From: a virus
Virus record (IMG/VR): IMGVR_UViG_3300037493_004310
Coordinates: 1-21,449 of that record
Direction: 5' to 3' (one strand)
DNA: 21,449 nt
Part shown: positions 12,967-20,258 of the stretch, one piece after another
Position numbering within the stretch: the stretch's first letter is position 1
Layout: each line of letters opens with the position of its first letter
Notes under the pieces: model-generated
Seen by the model: the letters and a program-made list of their open reading frames with translations, nothing else
The model's database searches: none
Told to the model about the DNA's origin: nothing
Made by a program: the position numbers and the translations under genes

Positions 12967-14289
12967 TCAGGAAGGAACACCGATCTGAACGCACTCGCCG
13001 TATGGAGGCTTTTGTGAAGTGGTCATCACCCAAATGACATCCATGCTTGGCTGCTCCCCGAACTCGCCGTAACCGTCCGTAATGTAAACAACAACATCAA
13101 CGGAAACACGATTGTCTTCAAGGTGCGTGAACACAGGTCGGAAGTCGGTTCCACCGCCGCCCTCGTACTTCGTCGGTACGGATTCGGTAGCGTCAAGCCA
13201 TCGTCCCTGATGAACTGCGGCATCACAGTCCATCAGATAGATGGAGCATCCGAACTGCTTGCGGATCTCTTCCAACTCCGCAACCGCCTGAGCGATCTCC
13301 ATCTCGCCAATCGACCCCGAAGTGTCAACGGCGAAGCCGATGCGCGGAGTTTTGAATCCGCACGGAGATGGCAGATACATATCCTGCCAGACGAATCGAC
13401 GGTTCGGTGGGAGGAACTGGTAATCATCGCGGCGGTCGCGGGTCACGCCGAAGCGAATGTACTGGCGCAACTTCTCGCTCCAAGCGACTTTGCTGTCCAC
13501 CTTCTCCGACACCATGCGCTCTAGCCCTTCGGGCAACTCGCCCTGCTGCTTCGCGTAGGCGGCAGCACGGGCAATCGCCCTGTCCCAATCCTGCTCCTTG
13601 GTTCGCTCCTCGTCGCCGCGCTCACGCGCGATCTTCTCACCGTTGTTCGGTTCGCCGCCCTGCGGGTTGCCCTCGTCCATATCCCTGCCTGTGCCGCCGC
13701 CGCAGTTGCCGCCGCTTTTGCCGCCGCAGTTGCCGCCGCTGTTGCCGCCGCCGTTGCCGCCGTTGCCGCCGCCGTTGCGGAGCAGTTCTTCGTAGATTTG
13801 CTCCGAAGTCAGTTCGCGGTACTTCTCGTCAAGGCATCCCCCTTCGATCCACGAATCGCGTCCCATCTGATCCAAAAGAATCAGGTTCTCAGCGAAGTCG
13901 TTCGCAAAGTTCCAGATCAGGGGATCACGGTTGAGTCGGCGGTCGAAGTGACTGAAGGCGACATGACCAATCTCATGCGCGATCAGGAAGCACAGTTGCT
14001 TGTCGCTGAGTTTGTCCATGAACACTCGCCCAAGACGGATGTTGCCACATTTGTCAACGCAAGCGGTTGGAACATCGGAGATGAAGAACTTGCATCCCGC
14101 CGTGAGGAATCCCCAAAACGGCATATAACGATACAAGGTCATGCAGCATCCATCAATGCGCTTCTGGCGGTCGTTGTCATCTCCGCTCAGAATGGCTGCT
14201 CCAGAGTAGGTTGTTGCGGAAAGGGAGGAGGCAGGGGCGACCGTAGCCACCCCTGCCTTGCCGTTGGTGATGTTGGACTTCTTAGCCAT
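12967..14289 (-). CDS. VWA-domain putative metallopeptidase (DUF2201 type)
   Basis: 440 aa. The N-terminal domain has the zinc-protease signature HEIGH (105-109), then NFANDFAEN (127-135). A low-complexity Gly/Asn linker (173-200) leads to a C-terminal von Willebrand A domain with MIDAS motif D322-T-S-G-S326, T381 in GGGGTDF and D405 in ITDGYG. This domain pair matches the DUF2201 family (metallopeptidase-like N, VWA-like C). It is encoded just downstream of the MoxR-type ATPase, the common pairing in which the ATPase remodels a VWA partner or its target. Whether it cuts peptides is not known. Start at 14289 follows AAGGAGC. Confidence 0.9.
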   Translation of the reverse strand: MAKKSNITNGKAGVATVAPASSLSATTYSGAAILSGDDNDRQKRIDGCCMTLYRYMPFWGFLTAGCKFFISDVPTACVDKCGNIRLGRVFMDKLSDKQLCFLIAHEIGHVAFSHFDRRLNRDPLIWNFANDFAENLILLDQMGRDSWIEGGCLDEKYRELTSEQIYEELLRNGGGNGGNGGGNSGGNCGGKSGGNCGGGTGRDMDEGNPQGGEPNNGEKIARERGDEERTKEQDWDRAIARAAAYAKQQGELPEGLERMVSEKVDSKVAWSEKLRQYIRFGVTRDRRDDYQFLPPNRRFVWQDMYLPSPCGFKTPRIGFAVDTSGSIGEMEIAQAVAELEEIRKQFGCSIYLMDCDAAVHQGRWLDATESVPTKYEGGGGTDFRPVFTHLEDNRVSVDVVVYITDGYGEFGEQPSMDVIWVMTTSQKPPYGECVQIGVPS

Positions 14290-14301
14290 GACTTGCTCCT
14301 T

Positions 14302-14314
14302 GCCGGGACGATGT
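14302..14314 (-). promoter_or_regulatory. 13-bp element, copy 21
   Basis: ACATCGTCCCGGC then AAGGAG, between the MoxR and VWA genes. Confidence 0.9.
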
Positions 14315-14319
14315 GAGCA

Positions 14320-15339
14320 TCACTTGCGGATGCCGTATCGGTCGATCAGTTCGCTGTGCTGCGTGACCCACTTGTGCGCGGACTTCGCGCTGAGAACCGC
14401 CTTGCGAACATCCATGTTGCCAACCATCGAACGAACGATGAACAGGCAAGTGATTTCGGGAGGCATCGTTCCCGCGATCTCACACGCCCTGTCGGTGTTC
14501 GCGGCAATGAACTTCGCATCTCCACGGAGGAGTCGCGAGGACAAGCCCATCGCCACCGCATAGGACACGCTGACCCGCTTCGGATCGTGCGTGAACCGTT
14601 CCTTACCCGCGAGGAGCGCGTCAAGGTCTGGCATATCCTTCAGTTCGCGGCGGTAGCCATCGAACTCCGCTGCGGCTCCCTTGCCGATGATGCCCGTCAC
14701 GAACTCCATATCGTCCGTTCCAGAGCCGATCAACTGGCTCACGCGATCCCAAGCGCGGGGCGAGGCGAAGTTCTCGTACTCGTCCTTCGGATCGGTCGAG
14801 AGCAGGGCGGGACGGAAGTTCAAGAAGCCCACAACATCGTCATGGACACCCGCGCCGAACGCCCAAGTAGTCCACGACTTGACATCGGGTTCGTAATTCA
14901 CAATCGCGAATCGGTTGCGGAGGGGAGCCGACATTGGCTGCACATGGGCGCGGTGCGAGGACTTGTTTCCCGCTGCACACACATACCAACCGTCACCCAA
15001 CTTGTGGGAACCGCACTTGCGGTCGAGAATGATCTGGAGAGCGGCGTTCTGCACCGCCACCGAAGCGGTGTTCAGTTCGTCGAAGAACAGAATGCCCTCG
15101 CCGTCCTGCGGGATGAAGTCGGGTCGCGCCCAAGCGACATTTGCACCGCTCTCGCCGCGCTCGATGAGCGGCAGACCACGAAGGTCAACGGGGTCGAGCA
15201 TGGAGAGGCGCACATCAATCACGCGCTTGCCCTCCGCTGCCTGATGGACTTGCTGAGACTTGCCCACTCCGGGCGCTCCGAAGATGAAGCAGGGGATGTT
15301 GGCGCGACGATAGATCTTGATAGTGTCAACGAGATTCAT
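14320..15339 (-). CDS. MoxR-type AAA+ ATPase
   Basis: 339 aa. Walker A GAPGVGKS (21-28), Walker B ILFFDELN (83-90), sensor-1 N125 in AAGN, and arginine-finger region PLRNRF (139-144). This is the compact MoxR/RavA layout, a hexameric remodelling ATPase that normally works with a VWA protein; the next gene is one. Start at 15339 follows AGGAA, after a 60-base leader containing a 13-bp element and a GCCCC/GGGGC hairpin. Role in the phage (assembly, DNA metabolism or host remodelling) is not determined by sequence. Confidence 0.9.
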   Translation of the reverse strand: MNLVDTIKIYRRANIPCFIFGAPGVGKSQQVHQAAEGKRVIDVRLSMLDPVDLRGLPLIERGESGANVAWARPDFIPQDGEGILFFDELNTASVAVQNAALQIILDRKCGSHKLGDGWYVCAAGNKSSHRAHVQPMSAPLRNRFAIVNYEPDVKSWTTWAFGAGVHDDVVGFLNFRPALLSTDPKDEYENFASPRAWDRVSQLIGSGTDDMEFVTGIIGKGAAAEFDGYRRELKDMPDLDALLAGKERFTHDPKRVSVSYAVAMGLSSRLLRGDAKFIAANTDRACEIAGTMPPEITCLFIVRSMVGNMDVRKAVLSAKSAHKWVTQHSELIDRYGIRK

Positions 15340-15370
15340 GGTGTTCCTGCCTGAGTGATTGGTGCTTGCC

Positions 15371-15384
15371 GCCCCACACGGGGC
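15371..15384 (-). other. Leader hairpin before the MoxR gene
   Basis: GCCCC/GGGGC with ACAC loop in the untranslated leader between the 13-bp element and the AGGAA site. Confidence 0.5.
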
Positions 15385-15399
15385 TATGCCTAGTTCCCT

Positions 15400-15412
15400 G
15401 CCGGGACGATGC
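15400..15412 (-). promoter_or_regulatory. 13-bp element, copy 22, with inverted half-copy
   Basis: GCATCGTCCCGGC adjoining the 15413 stop. GGGACGATG-CT-CATCGTCCC (15402-15421) is a perfect 9-bp inverted repeat. Confidence 0.9.
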
Positions 15413-16378
15413 TCATCGTCCCATCATCTTGATAAGTCTACGAGCAGCGATAATTCCACGGCGCTGCTTGGCTGCGGTGTTGAGAAACTCGTAGAGACAC
15501 GGAGCCTCACCGATCCAACCAACGAGCCTGTCTGGTGTTCGTTCGGTGCAATGGTTCAGTCCCTGACGAAGCCAGCCATGCACAGATGCGCTGTCCTCGC
15601 TCCAAGGACTTGCATCACGGATCAGGCAGTCATGTGTTCGTAGGCTGCGGTCTGCCTTCGTGCGCCACCTCGTACCGATATGCGGCACAACATGGTCGAT
15701 CAATGATTGACCCCTTTCGCCGCATGGATCGACATGGTATGCCATTCCGCTCAATACATCAATAGGGTTGGATTCATTGTTCATCCATGAACGAACAACC
15801 TCACCAAGGAAATCCTTGCAGTTTCCCTCTGGGATCGAACGAAGTACACAGGGAATCATCCGCCTGTCTGCAACCATGACGGCTGCAACGGAACCAATGT
15901 CGGCGCTGTACATGATGCTAATGTCCTCTTCCTTGAGGATTCGGAATGGAGATCGACCGCTGTGCATCTCAAATACCCCTCCATTGAGCATCGCCTTTGC
16001 GATCTCAGGATCACGCAGCACGGATGCGGAAATGTCACTTGAAGTGAACTTACTCTTGCTATGGGGACAACGAGCAATGAGAGCCATCGCCGCGATCACG
16101 GCATCTTTGTCGGACATCCAATTCTTCTGCCACTCGCAGCGACCAGATTCGCCACCAATGGCGAATGCAATTGCGCCGCCGAATAGTCCAGATGTGGACA
16201 GGGTGGCGATATCCTTATCCTCGATATTCACGAGGTTGGTCTTGCCGTACAGGTCTGAGTGTGAGAGCAGATAGTTCAGCAATCTCGCACCTAAACCAGA
16301 GGGAATGGATTCCCAATCCTGAGAGGAAGGAGAGTGCATCCTTGCAACGGCAATACGGAGTTCGTCTTTAGTGGTCAT
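15413..16378 (-). CDS. Hypothetical protein (321 aa), first gene of the leftward cluster
   Basis: 321 aa, start at 16378 behind AGAGGT and a variant 13-bp element. No domain recognised. Hydrophobic patch LFGGAIAFAIGG at about 64-75 and a basic C-terminal end (AKQRRGIIAARRLIKMMGR). Numerous Cys/His (CPHSK, CGERGQ, HDCLIRD, HCTERT) without regular zinc spacing. The last codons form a 9-bp inverted repeat with the adjacent 13-bp element (15402-15421). Confidence 0.8.
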   Translation of the reverse strand: MTTKDELRIAVARMHSPSSQDWESIPSGLGARLLNYLLSHSDLYGKTNLVNIEDKDIATLSTSGLFGGAIAFAIGGESGRCEWQKNWMSDKDAVIAAMALIARCPHSKSKFTSSDISASVLRDPEIAKAMLNGGVFEMHSGRSPFRILKEEDISIMYSADIGSVAAVMVADRRMIPCVLRSIPEGNCKDFLGEVVRSWMNNESNPIDVLSGMAYHVDPCGERGQSLIDHVVPHIGTRWRTKADRSLRTHDCLIRDASPWSEDSASVHGWLRQGLNHCTERTPDRLVGWIGEAPCLYEFLNTAAKQRRGIIAARRLIKMMGR

Positions 16379-16390
16379 GGTCTTACCTCT

Positions 16391-16403
16391 GCCGGGACGC
16401 TGC
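16391..16403 (-). promoter_or_regulatory. 13-bp element, copy 23
   Basis: GCAGCGTCCCGGC then AGAGGT, before the 16378 start. Confidence 0.85.
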
Positions 16404-16526
16404 TCTTTCGGGCATCCCCTATGATCGTTCTAGTGAAGAAACGGGGCGAACTGCTTCCTTCCGCTCAACTTTCCGTCAAATGGACGTTTTTTCTATGGAA
16501 CAGACAGCATTCGAACCAAAATGCCT

Positions 16527-16539
16527 GCCGGGACAATGT
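16527..16539 (-). promoter_or_regulatory. 13-bp element, copy 24
   Basis: ACATTGTCCCGGC on the minus strand, so opposed to the plus-strand gene at 16564 and overlapping its candidate -35. Confidence 0.9.
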
Positions 16540-16558
16540 TCAAGCCATCCGATATACC
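16530..16558 (+). promoter_or_regulatory. Candidate rightward promoter
   Basis: GGGACA (16530-16535), 17-bp spacer, TATACC (16553-16558), five bases before the ATG. The -35 is part of a 13-bp element, again an operator-like position. Confidence 0.4.
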
Positions 16559-16563
16559 TATAT

Positions 16564-17298
16564 ATGGCGAAGTCAAAGGGAGGACTCAATCCAGTACGCT
16601 CTGAATGGGCGAACTTTATCGTTGCGTCTGCATGGATTGATGGATACGGCACGAACGAAGTGGAACTTGTCCAAGGCCGTAACGGCGGCGGCAAGCCTGT
16701 AGCTGGAGCACTTGCGAACTGCGCGAACAAATGCATTGACTTCTCGCGACGACAATCAGGCTCGATCATGGAACTGGCGCACAGCATAGCCAGCGGCATG
16801 GCTGATGCATCGGTTAGAGAAGGATGGACAGGAGCAGGGGTGGCGTCCGCTGTAGTCAAGACGACTCATCCTCAAGTAACCATGGGCGATGCGACATGGC
16901 TCATCGAGAGCTGGGCAGCTGAGGTGGACAAAGTCGATGACCGCATCTTCAACACGCTTTCCCGTGGATGGGTCATCCATGCCGATGCACAGGAGGGAGC
17001 ATGGCTCGCCCTGAACGGGGCTTACCTCATGGAATGGGCGAAGCCGTGGAGTCTGTGGAGCGGAACCACGGGAAGGTTCTGCTGGGCGGCGCTTAGGAAG
17101 CGATGGGGCATGCCTTTGAAGGAATGGGACAGAGAGCCAGAACCTCACGGCAGAAACTTCGCACGCTTCGCATCCGCTGCCAGAGGCAGCTCTCAGCCTT
17201 GGAGCGTTCGTTGGAGTCACCAACCACCGCCACCGGATGAGCGTGATGTGAACTTCGTTCCGCATATTGCCGCTCAGCCTTCAGAGCGACCACTATAA
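16564..17298 (+). CDS. Hypothetical rightward protein (244 aa)
   Basis: Plus-strand gene from ATG 16564 (MAKSKGGLNPVRSEW), divergent from the long leftward cluster. No Shine-Dalgarno site precedes it; the bases upstream are TATACCTATAT, so a leaderless message is possible. Contents: a helical, tryptophan-rich protein (WANFIVASAWIDGYG, WLIESWAAEVD, WAKPWSLWSG) ending in a Pro/Arg-rich tail. No DNA-binding fold is obvious. Its opposite orientation next to the integrase module fits a lysogeny-related gene, which is inference only. Its stop overlaps the next promoter. Confidence 0.75.
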   Translation: MAKSKGGLNPVRSEWANFIVASAWIDGYGTNEVELVQGRNGGGKPVAGALANCANKCIDFSRRQSGSIMELAHSIASGMADASVREGWTGAGVASAVVKTTHPQVTMGDATWLIESWAAEVDKVDDRIFNTLSRGWVIHADAQEGAWLALNGAYLMEWAKPWSLWSGTTGRFCWAALRKRWGMPLKEWDREPEPHGRNFARFASAARGSSQPWSVRWSHQPPPPDERDVNFVPHIAAQPSERPL

Positions 17299-17299
17299 T
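17294..17299 (+). promoter_or_regulatory. -10 TATAAT for a leaderless gene
   Basis: Perfect TATAAT, seven bases before the ATG at 17307. A transcript would start at or within a base of the A of ATG. The -35 region is poor. Confidence 0.6.
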
Positions 17300-17306
17300 T
17301 GTCTGC

Positions 17307-17612
17307 ATGAACCCTCTTGACGAAACTCAATCGGATGCCCATGCAGTTGGCGGCCATACTCTGGAAGAGACTGCATGGAACCGCTTGATCGAAACGGGAA
17401 GGGGGTTACCAGACCATGTACACGCCTCACCAGATGTTTCTGCTCTCATGGATTTCCGTCTGCTTTTCGCCCAATGGATTTCGGCATCGTCCCGGCAAGC
17501 CATTCCTATGGGTGACCGATCCAAGTTTTTGAGGGAAGTCAATGAAATCATGGAAGCCACAGTCATGGCGATTTCAATCAGATCTCATCAACTTGGTCTT
17601 CTAGACTCTTAA
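17307..17612 (+). CDS. Small rightward protein (101 aa), probably leaderless
   Basis: MNPLDETQSDAHAVGG onward, 101 aa, mostly helical with no recognised domain. Seven bases separate a TATAAT box from its ATG, as at 21105, so its message probably lacks a leader like lambda cI from PRM. A copy of the 13-bp element lies inside it in the gene's own direction, followed 13 bases later by an in-frame ATG (17510); a 34-aa internal product is conceivable. Its 3' end overlaps the convergent 17578 gene by 35 bp. Confidence 0.65.
   Translation: MNPLDETQSDAHAVGGHTLEETAWNRLIETGRGLPDHVHASPDVSALMDFRLLFAQWISASSRQAIPMGDRSKFLREVNEIMEATVMAISIRSHQLGLLDS
17484..17496 (+). promoter_or_regulatory. 13-bp element, copy 25, reversed
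   Basis: GCATCGTCCCGGC on the plus strand inside the 17307 gene, 13 bases before an in-frame ATG. Confidence 0.9.
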
Positions 17613-18000
17613 GAATAAGTTCTTGGACTGGGTCATGCATGATCAAGCCACCATGCGCTTCAAAAACACTCATCACCACCTCTGATGGAACCTGCGCGTA
17701 GACGGTATCCATAGGTCTCGTCTCATCCTCCGCGTACGGCAGTAGTTCAGCCACTTCTGCTGAAGGGTAGCCCAGCTCCCAGCGTACCCACATATCCGCA
17801 TTGTTCTCCCTTGGCCAACAATAGTTGAAGGCGGAAGCCTGAACGGAAACAGTAAACCCGTCGTAGCACTTCAGTGCATTGATAGGGAACGAGCGTTCAC
17901 CGTGTTCGCTGCGACGACGAGCCATGAACTCCTTGGTGAGTATCTGAGATGCTGTTTTGCTATCCATGTGAATGCAAGCTCTCGAGCTGAAGAAGTCCAT
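17578..18000 (-). CDS. Hypothetical protein downstream of integrase (128-140 aa)
   Basis: Start uncertain: ATG 18000 gives 140 aa, ATG 17967 gives 129 aa from MDSKTASQILTKEF; neither has a good Shine-Dalgarno site. Central strands (GFTVSVQASAFNYCW, MWVRWELGYP) and an acidic C-terminus (DPVQELILKSLEDQVDEI). Follows the integrase by 26 bases and converges on the 17307 gene. Confidence 0.65.
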   Translation of the reverse strand: MDFFSSRACIHMDSKTASQILTKEFMARRRSEHGERSFPINALKCYDGFTVSVQASAFNYCWPRENNADMWVRWELGYPSAEVAELLPYAEDETRPMDTVYAQVPSEVVMSVFEAHGGLIMHDPVQELILKSLEDQVDEI

Positions 18001-18026
18001 GTCTTATGGATTCTTTCCCCAATTTT

Positions 18027-18923
18027 TTATGGGGCACTTGTAATTCCTACCTTGAGTCCATGCACGGGAGAAGGCAGCCCTGCAGAAACACTCCATGCAG
18101 TTTCCGCCAGACGTCGGTCGTATCTCAATGTAGTGGCAGGGTTCGAATGACCCATCAACCTCATCACGATGCCAATGTCCGCTCCAGATCCAAGAACTTG
18201 ACCAACAAATGTCCTGCGGAAGTCATGCGGCATCGTCCCGGCAATACCTGCTTTGCTTGACAACCCGTTCAGTACGGACCTCACGCCCGACTGACTCAGC
18301 CTGCATTGGGCGGCATCCTCGCCGCGAACGGAGCACAGCAATGGATCGCAACCATTCAGTTTGCCCCTCCGGACCAGCCACAAGTCTAATGCTTCTGCAC
18401 TCTCTGCGGGCAGCTTGAGTTCTCGGATCCTCCCCCTCTTCCCCTTCACCCGAAGGATATCGCCAGACCAGTCTTCGCAGTTCAGTCCCACGATCTCGCT
18501 TCGACGCAGTCCAGCACCCAGTAGACAGAGAAGCGATTCATTGCGGGATCCGGCAAGACCTGCGCCGCATGCTCGAGCCAAGGCCCTGATCTCGTCATCG
18601 CGGAGATGCCGGCCAGTGGGCGGAGTATCGCCGGCGGGCGTCCACTTGGGCATCGCCCTGTCCGCAGACTCTCGATCCTGGTGGCCCAGACGCCAGCACT
18701 CTCGAATCAACTCACGCCAAAAACTCAGCATCTTGGCAATCGTGCGTCGTCCGTACCTGCCAGATAGTTCGCGCACGAGTTGGCTCGAATGTGCATAGGT
18801 GATACCAGACTGCAGGTCCGCCTCCGTTATACCAACCATAGCCAAGCACTTACGTAGGCAACTTCCTGCGGTCTGCGCAGAGAGTGCACTTAATCGAGAA
18901 CAGTACGAGTCAATCGGACTCAT
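18027..18923 (-). CDS. int: Tyrosine recombinase (integrase)
   Basis: 298 aa with an N-terminal SAM-like helical DNA-binding region (about 1-85) and a catalytic domain with all expected residues: R140 (GAGLRRSE), K160/K162 (VKGKRG), H233 and R236 (MPHDFRRTF), H259 (MGHSNPATT) and Y268 (LRYDR). It integrates or excises DNA, or resolves dimers. The start overlaps the preceding gene's TGA (ATGA). The MPHDFRR stretch is coded opposite a 13-bp element (18230-18242). Slightly higher GC than the leftward cluster. Confidence 0.95.
   Translation of the reverse strand: MSPIDSYCSRLSALSAQTAGSCLRKCLAMVGITEADLQSGITYAHSSQLVRELSGRYGRRTIAKMLSFWRELIRECWRLGHQDRESADRAMPKWTPAGDTPPTGRHLRDDEIRALARACGAGLAGSRNESLLCLLGAGLRRSEIVGLNCEDWSGDILRVKGKRGRIRELKLPAESAEALDLWLVRRGKLNGCDPLLCSVRGEDAAQCRLSQSGVRSVLNGLSSKAGIAGTMPHDFRRTFVGQVLGSGADIGIVMRLMGHSNPATTLRYDRRLAETAWSVSAGLPSPVHGLKVGITSAP
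18230..18242 (+). promoter_or_regulatory. 13-bp element, copy 26, reversed, inside int
   Basis: GCATCGTCCCGGC on the plus strand, antiparallel to int, across its AGTMPH codons. Confidence 0.85.
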
Positions 18924-19333
18924 GTAGTCTTCTCCATGGTGTCAGCGTGCATCTGTTTCGCCTGCATGGCAGCTGCCTCTGCAGACAGGACCGCAATCGG
19001 GTCCTTCCTTAGGCAAACGTCATCCAGTGCGTTCAGTAGTTCACGAACCTTCTCCGCTGATTCCGTTTTCAGCAAATTCATCATCTGCGCGATCACTTCC
19101 ACGTCCTCGATGGAAATGTAACCACCTCGAAAATTGAGGTAGCACCATCCGCAGCCGTTCCCATAAGTCTGGCTGTTTGCGTTGCTCATGACGCACATCT
19201 TGCAGCAGCCATGCAGGTGGAAATAACCACGACTGGAACAAGAACTCAGTGCCCAGCCAAGGGCTGCGAGCTTCATCCTGGTGTCCTCTATCGCAAATTC
19301 ACGACCAGTAAGAGACTGTTTCTCTGCAGACAT
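18920..19333 (-). CDS. Small Cys-rich protein, candidate recombination partner
   Basis: 137 aa from MSAEKQSLTG (19333), chosen because AGGAG lies seven bases upstream. A Cys cluster (C43, C44, C47 in HGCCKMC; C61 and C64 in GCGWC, with H39 and H41 nearby) could bind zinc. The N- and C-terminal regions are helical (LALDDVCLRKDPIAV, AEAAAMQAKQMHADTM). It is translated into int through an ATGA overlap, the usual position of an excisionase or other directionality factor, though it is larger than most and has no winged-helix signature. Confidence 0.8.
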   Translation of the reverse strand: MSAEKQSLTGREFAIEDTRMKLAALGWALSSCSSRGYFHLHGCCKMCVMSNANSQTYGNGCGWCYLNFRGGYISIEDVEVIAQMMNLLKTESAEKVRELLNALDDVCLRKDPIAVLSAEAAAMQAKQMHADTMEKTT

Positions 19334-19372
19334 AAACACTCCTGGCAAATAGGAATAGCCGTAATGCTACAT

Positions 19373-19401
19373 ACCGTAACTGCACAGAACGAAGAAGTCA
19401 A
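19373..19401 (-). promoter_or_regulatory. Promoter for the Cys-rich/int operon
   Basis: -35 TTGACT (19401-19396), 17-bp spacer, -10 TACGGT (19378-19373), ending 40 bases before the start codon. Confidence 0.6.
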
Positions 19402-19942
19402 GTGCTCGGAACGAAGATTCTGCGCAGTAAAGAAAAATCACTAATCGGCGAGAATACTGCCCCATAATCATTGCAGTGCGTGAGGACTCCATCATCCCAG
19501 CGTAGCTAGAAAGCCAACTGGTCCATAAGCAGTGCGCAGAATATACGTTCCGTGCACCAACGAGAGAAAGCATGGACTTCGTTTACCTCTTCGGAGCACA
19601 AACACCCATGTAGTTTGATCTCGAAGGCTGCCTTAGCGTCCCATGCCACATGGAGTCTGAGAGGTCGTACACATATGATGAACAGTAGAAATGATGGGCA
19701 ATGCTTCTCTGTGCTGCACTTGGAAGGAAGTACATGACTGCTTCTGTCCAAAAAACTGCGGATTGCCACTCCCAAACGAGTCATGCATCAGATTGGATGA
19801 AGCGGTGCGCTACACAGGGCTGTTCAGTGCCTCTGTTTAAGCCAGTAGTTCGGCCGCGCGAGCTATTGCAAACACTATGGCATTTCGTGCGACGGGTTAA
19901 GAAATTATGCTTGCAGTGCGTGTTTAAAACAGTGCGCATACA

Positions 19943-19978
19943 CACATATAAATTTCTTCTAAAAGAAATTTATATGTG
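19943..19978. repeat. Perfect 16-bp inverted repeat
   Basis: AT-rich arms 19943-19958 and 19963-19978 with a 4-base CTAA loop. Too long and perfect to be chance. May be a cruciform, recombination or replication signal; no T-tract. Confidence 0.85.
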
Positions 19979-20014
19979 AAGACAGAGAAGCCCTGCCTAT
20001 TATGAAAGATTCAT

Positions 20015-20044
20015 AAAAAAAACCACGCACCCTGCGGTGCGCGG
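20015..20044 (-). terminator. Intrinsic terminator of the 44-aa gene
   Basis: Arms 20023-20031 and 20036-20044 pair fully in minus-strand RNA (one G-U), loop of four, then eight T residues (20022-20015). Confidence 0.9.
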
Positions 20045-20080
20045 CTTCACTAAATACATCAGATACTTACGAACGCAGAA

Positions 20081-20215
20081 TCAGCCTCTTGGCTTTTTAA
20101 GACGCGCTGCCTGAACTTCCGCAAGAGCCATCCTGCGGCATGCATCCTTCAAAGCCATTGCTTCTTTACGCTTACGCATATTCGCTGCCAAGTTGTTTGT
20201 GTTGTTCTTTGCCAT
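20081..20215 (-). CDS. Small basic protein (44 aa)
   Basis: A complete short gene: GGAGGT six bases before ATG (20215), 44 codons, a TGA, and a strong intrinsic terminator 37 bases on. Product starts MAKNNTNNLAANMRKRKEAM and stays helical and very basic (about 12 Lys/Arg, net strongly positive), suggesting nucleic-acid binding or an inhibitor of a host RNA- or DNA-associated machine. No homologue comes to mind. It lies beyond the terminator of the 20262-20498 RNA, so it may be expressed by readthrough. Confidence 0.75.
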   Translation of the reverse strand: MAKNNTNNLAANMRKRKEAMALKDACRRMALAEVQAARLKKPRG

Positions 20216-20258
20216 AGAATGACCTCCAGTACCTATTTCGGATGAACCATACCAATAA

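Larger units (their letters stand above)
19334..20080 (-). other. Non-coding region upstream of the integrase operon; candidate attP
   Basis: No convincing gene. It holds the operon promoter, five copies of GCAGTGCG-like octamers (19473, 19529, 19802, 19913, 19929; TTGCAGTGCGTG occurs twice), a perfect 16-bp inverted repeat, and the minus-strand terminator of the 44-aa gene. Short frames here lack ribosome sites. Confidence 0.5.

Noticed and set aside
13598-13934. Plus-strand Pro/Arg-rich frames
   Set aside because: They are shadows of the Gly/Asn linker in the VWA gene.
14455-14475. GCATCGTTCCCGC inside the MoxR gene as another element copy
   Set aside because: It breaks the invariant GTCCCGG core and lies mid-gene; probably chance.
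14356-15354. Long plus-strand frame (332 aa) opposite the MoxR gene
   Set aside because: The minus frame has clear AAA+ motifs; the plus frame has none and no ribosome site.
370-18242. Dispersed 13-bp motif as CRISPR repeats or transposon ends
   Set aside because: Spacing follows gene ends, not a fixed period; there are no spacers, target duplications or transposase.
19506-19979. Several 60-92 aa frames on both strands
   Set aside because: No ribosome sites, odd composition, and overlapping repeats; judged non-coding.
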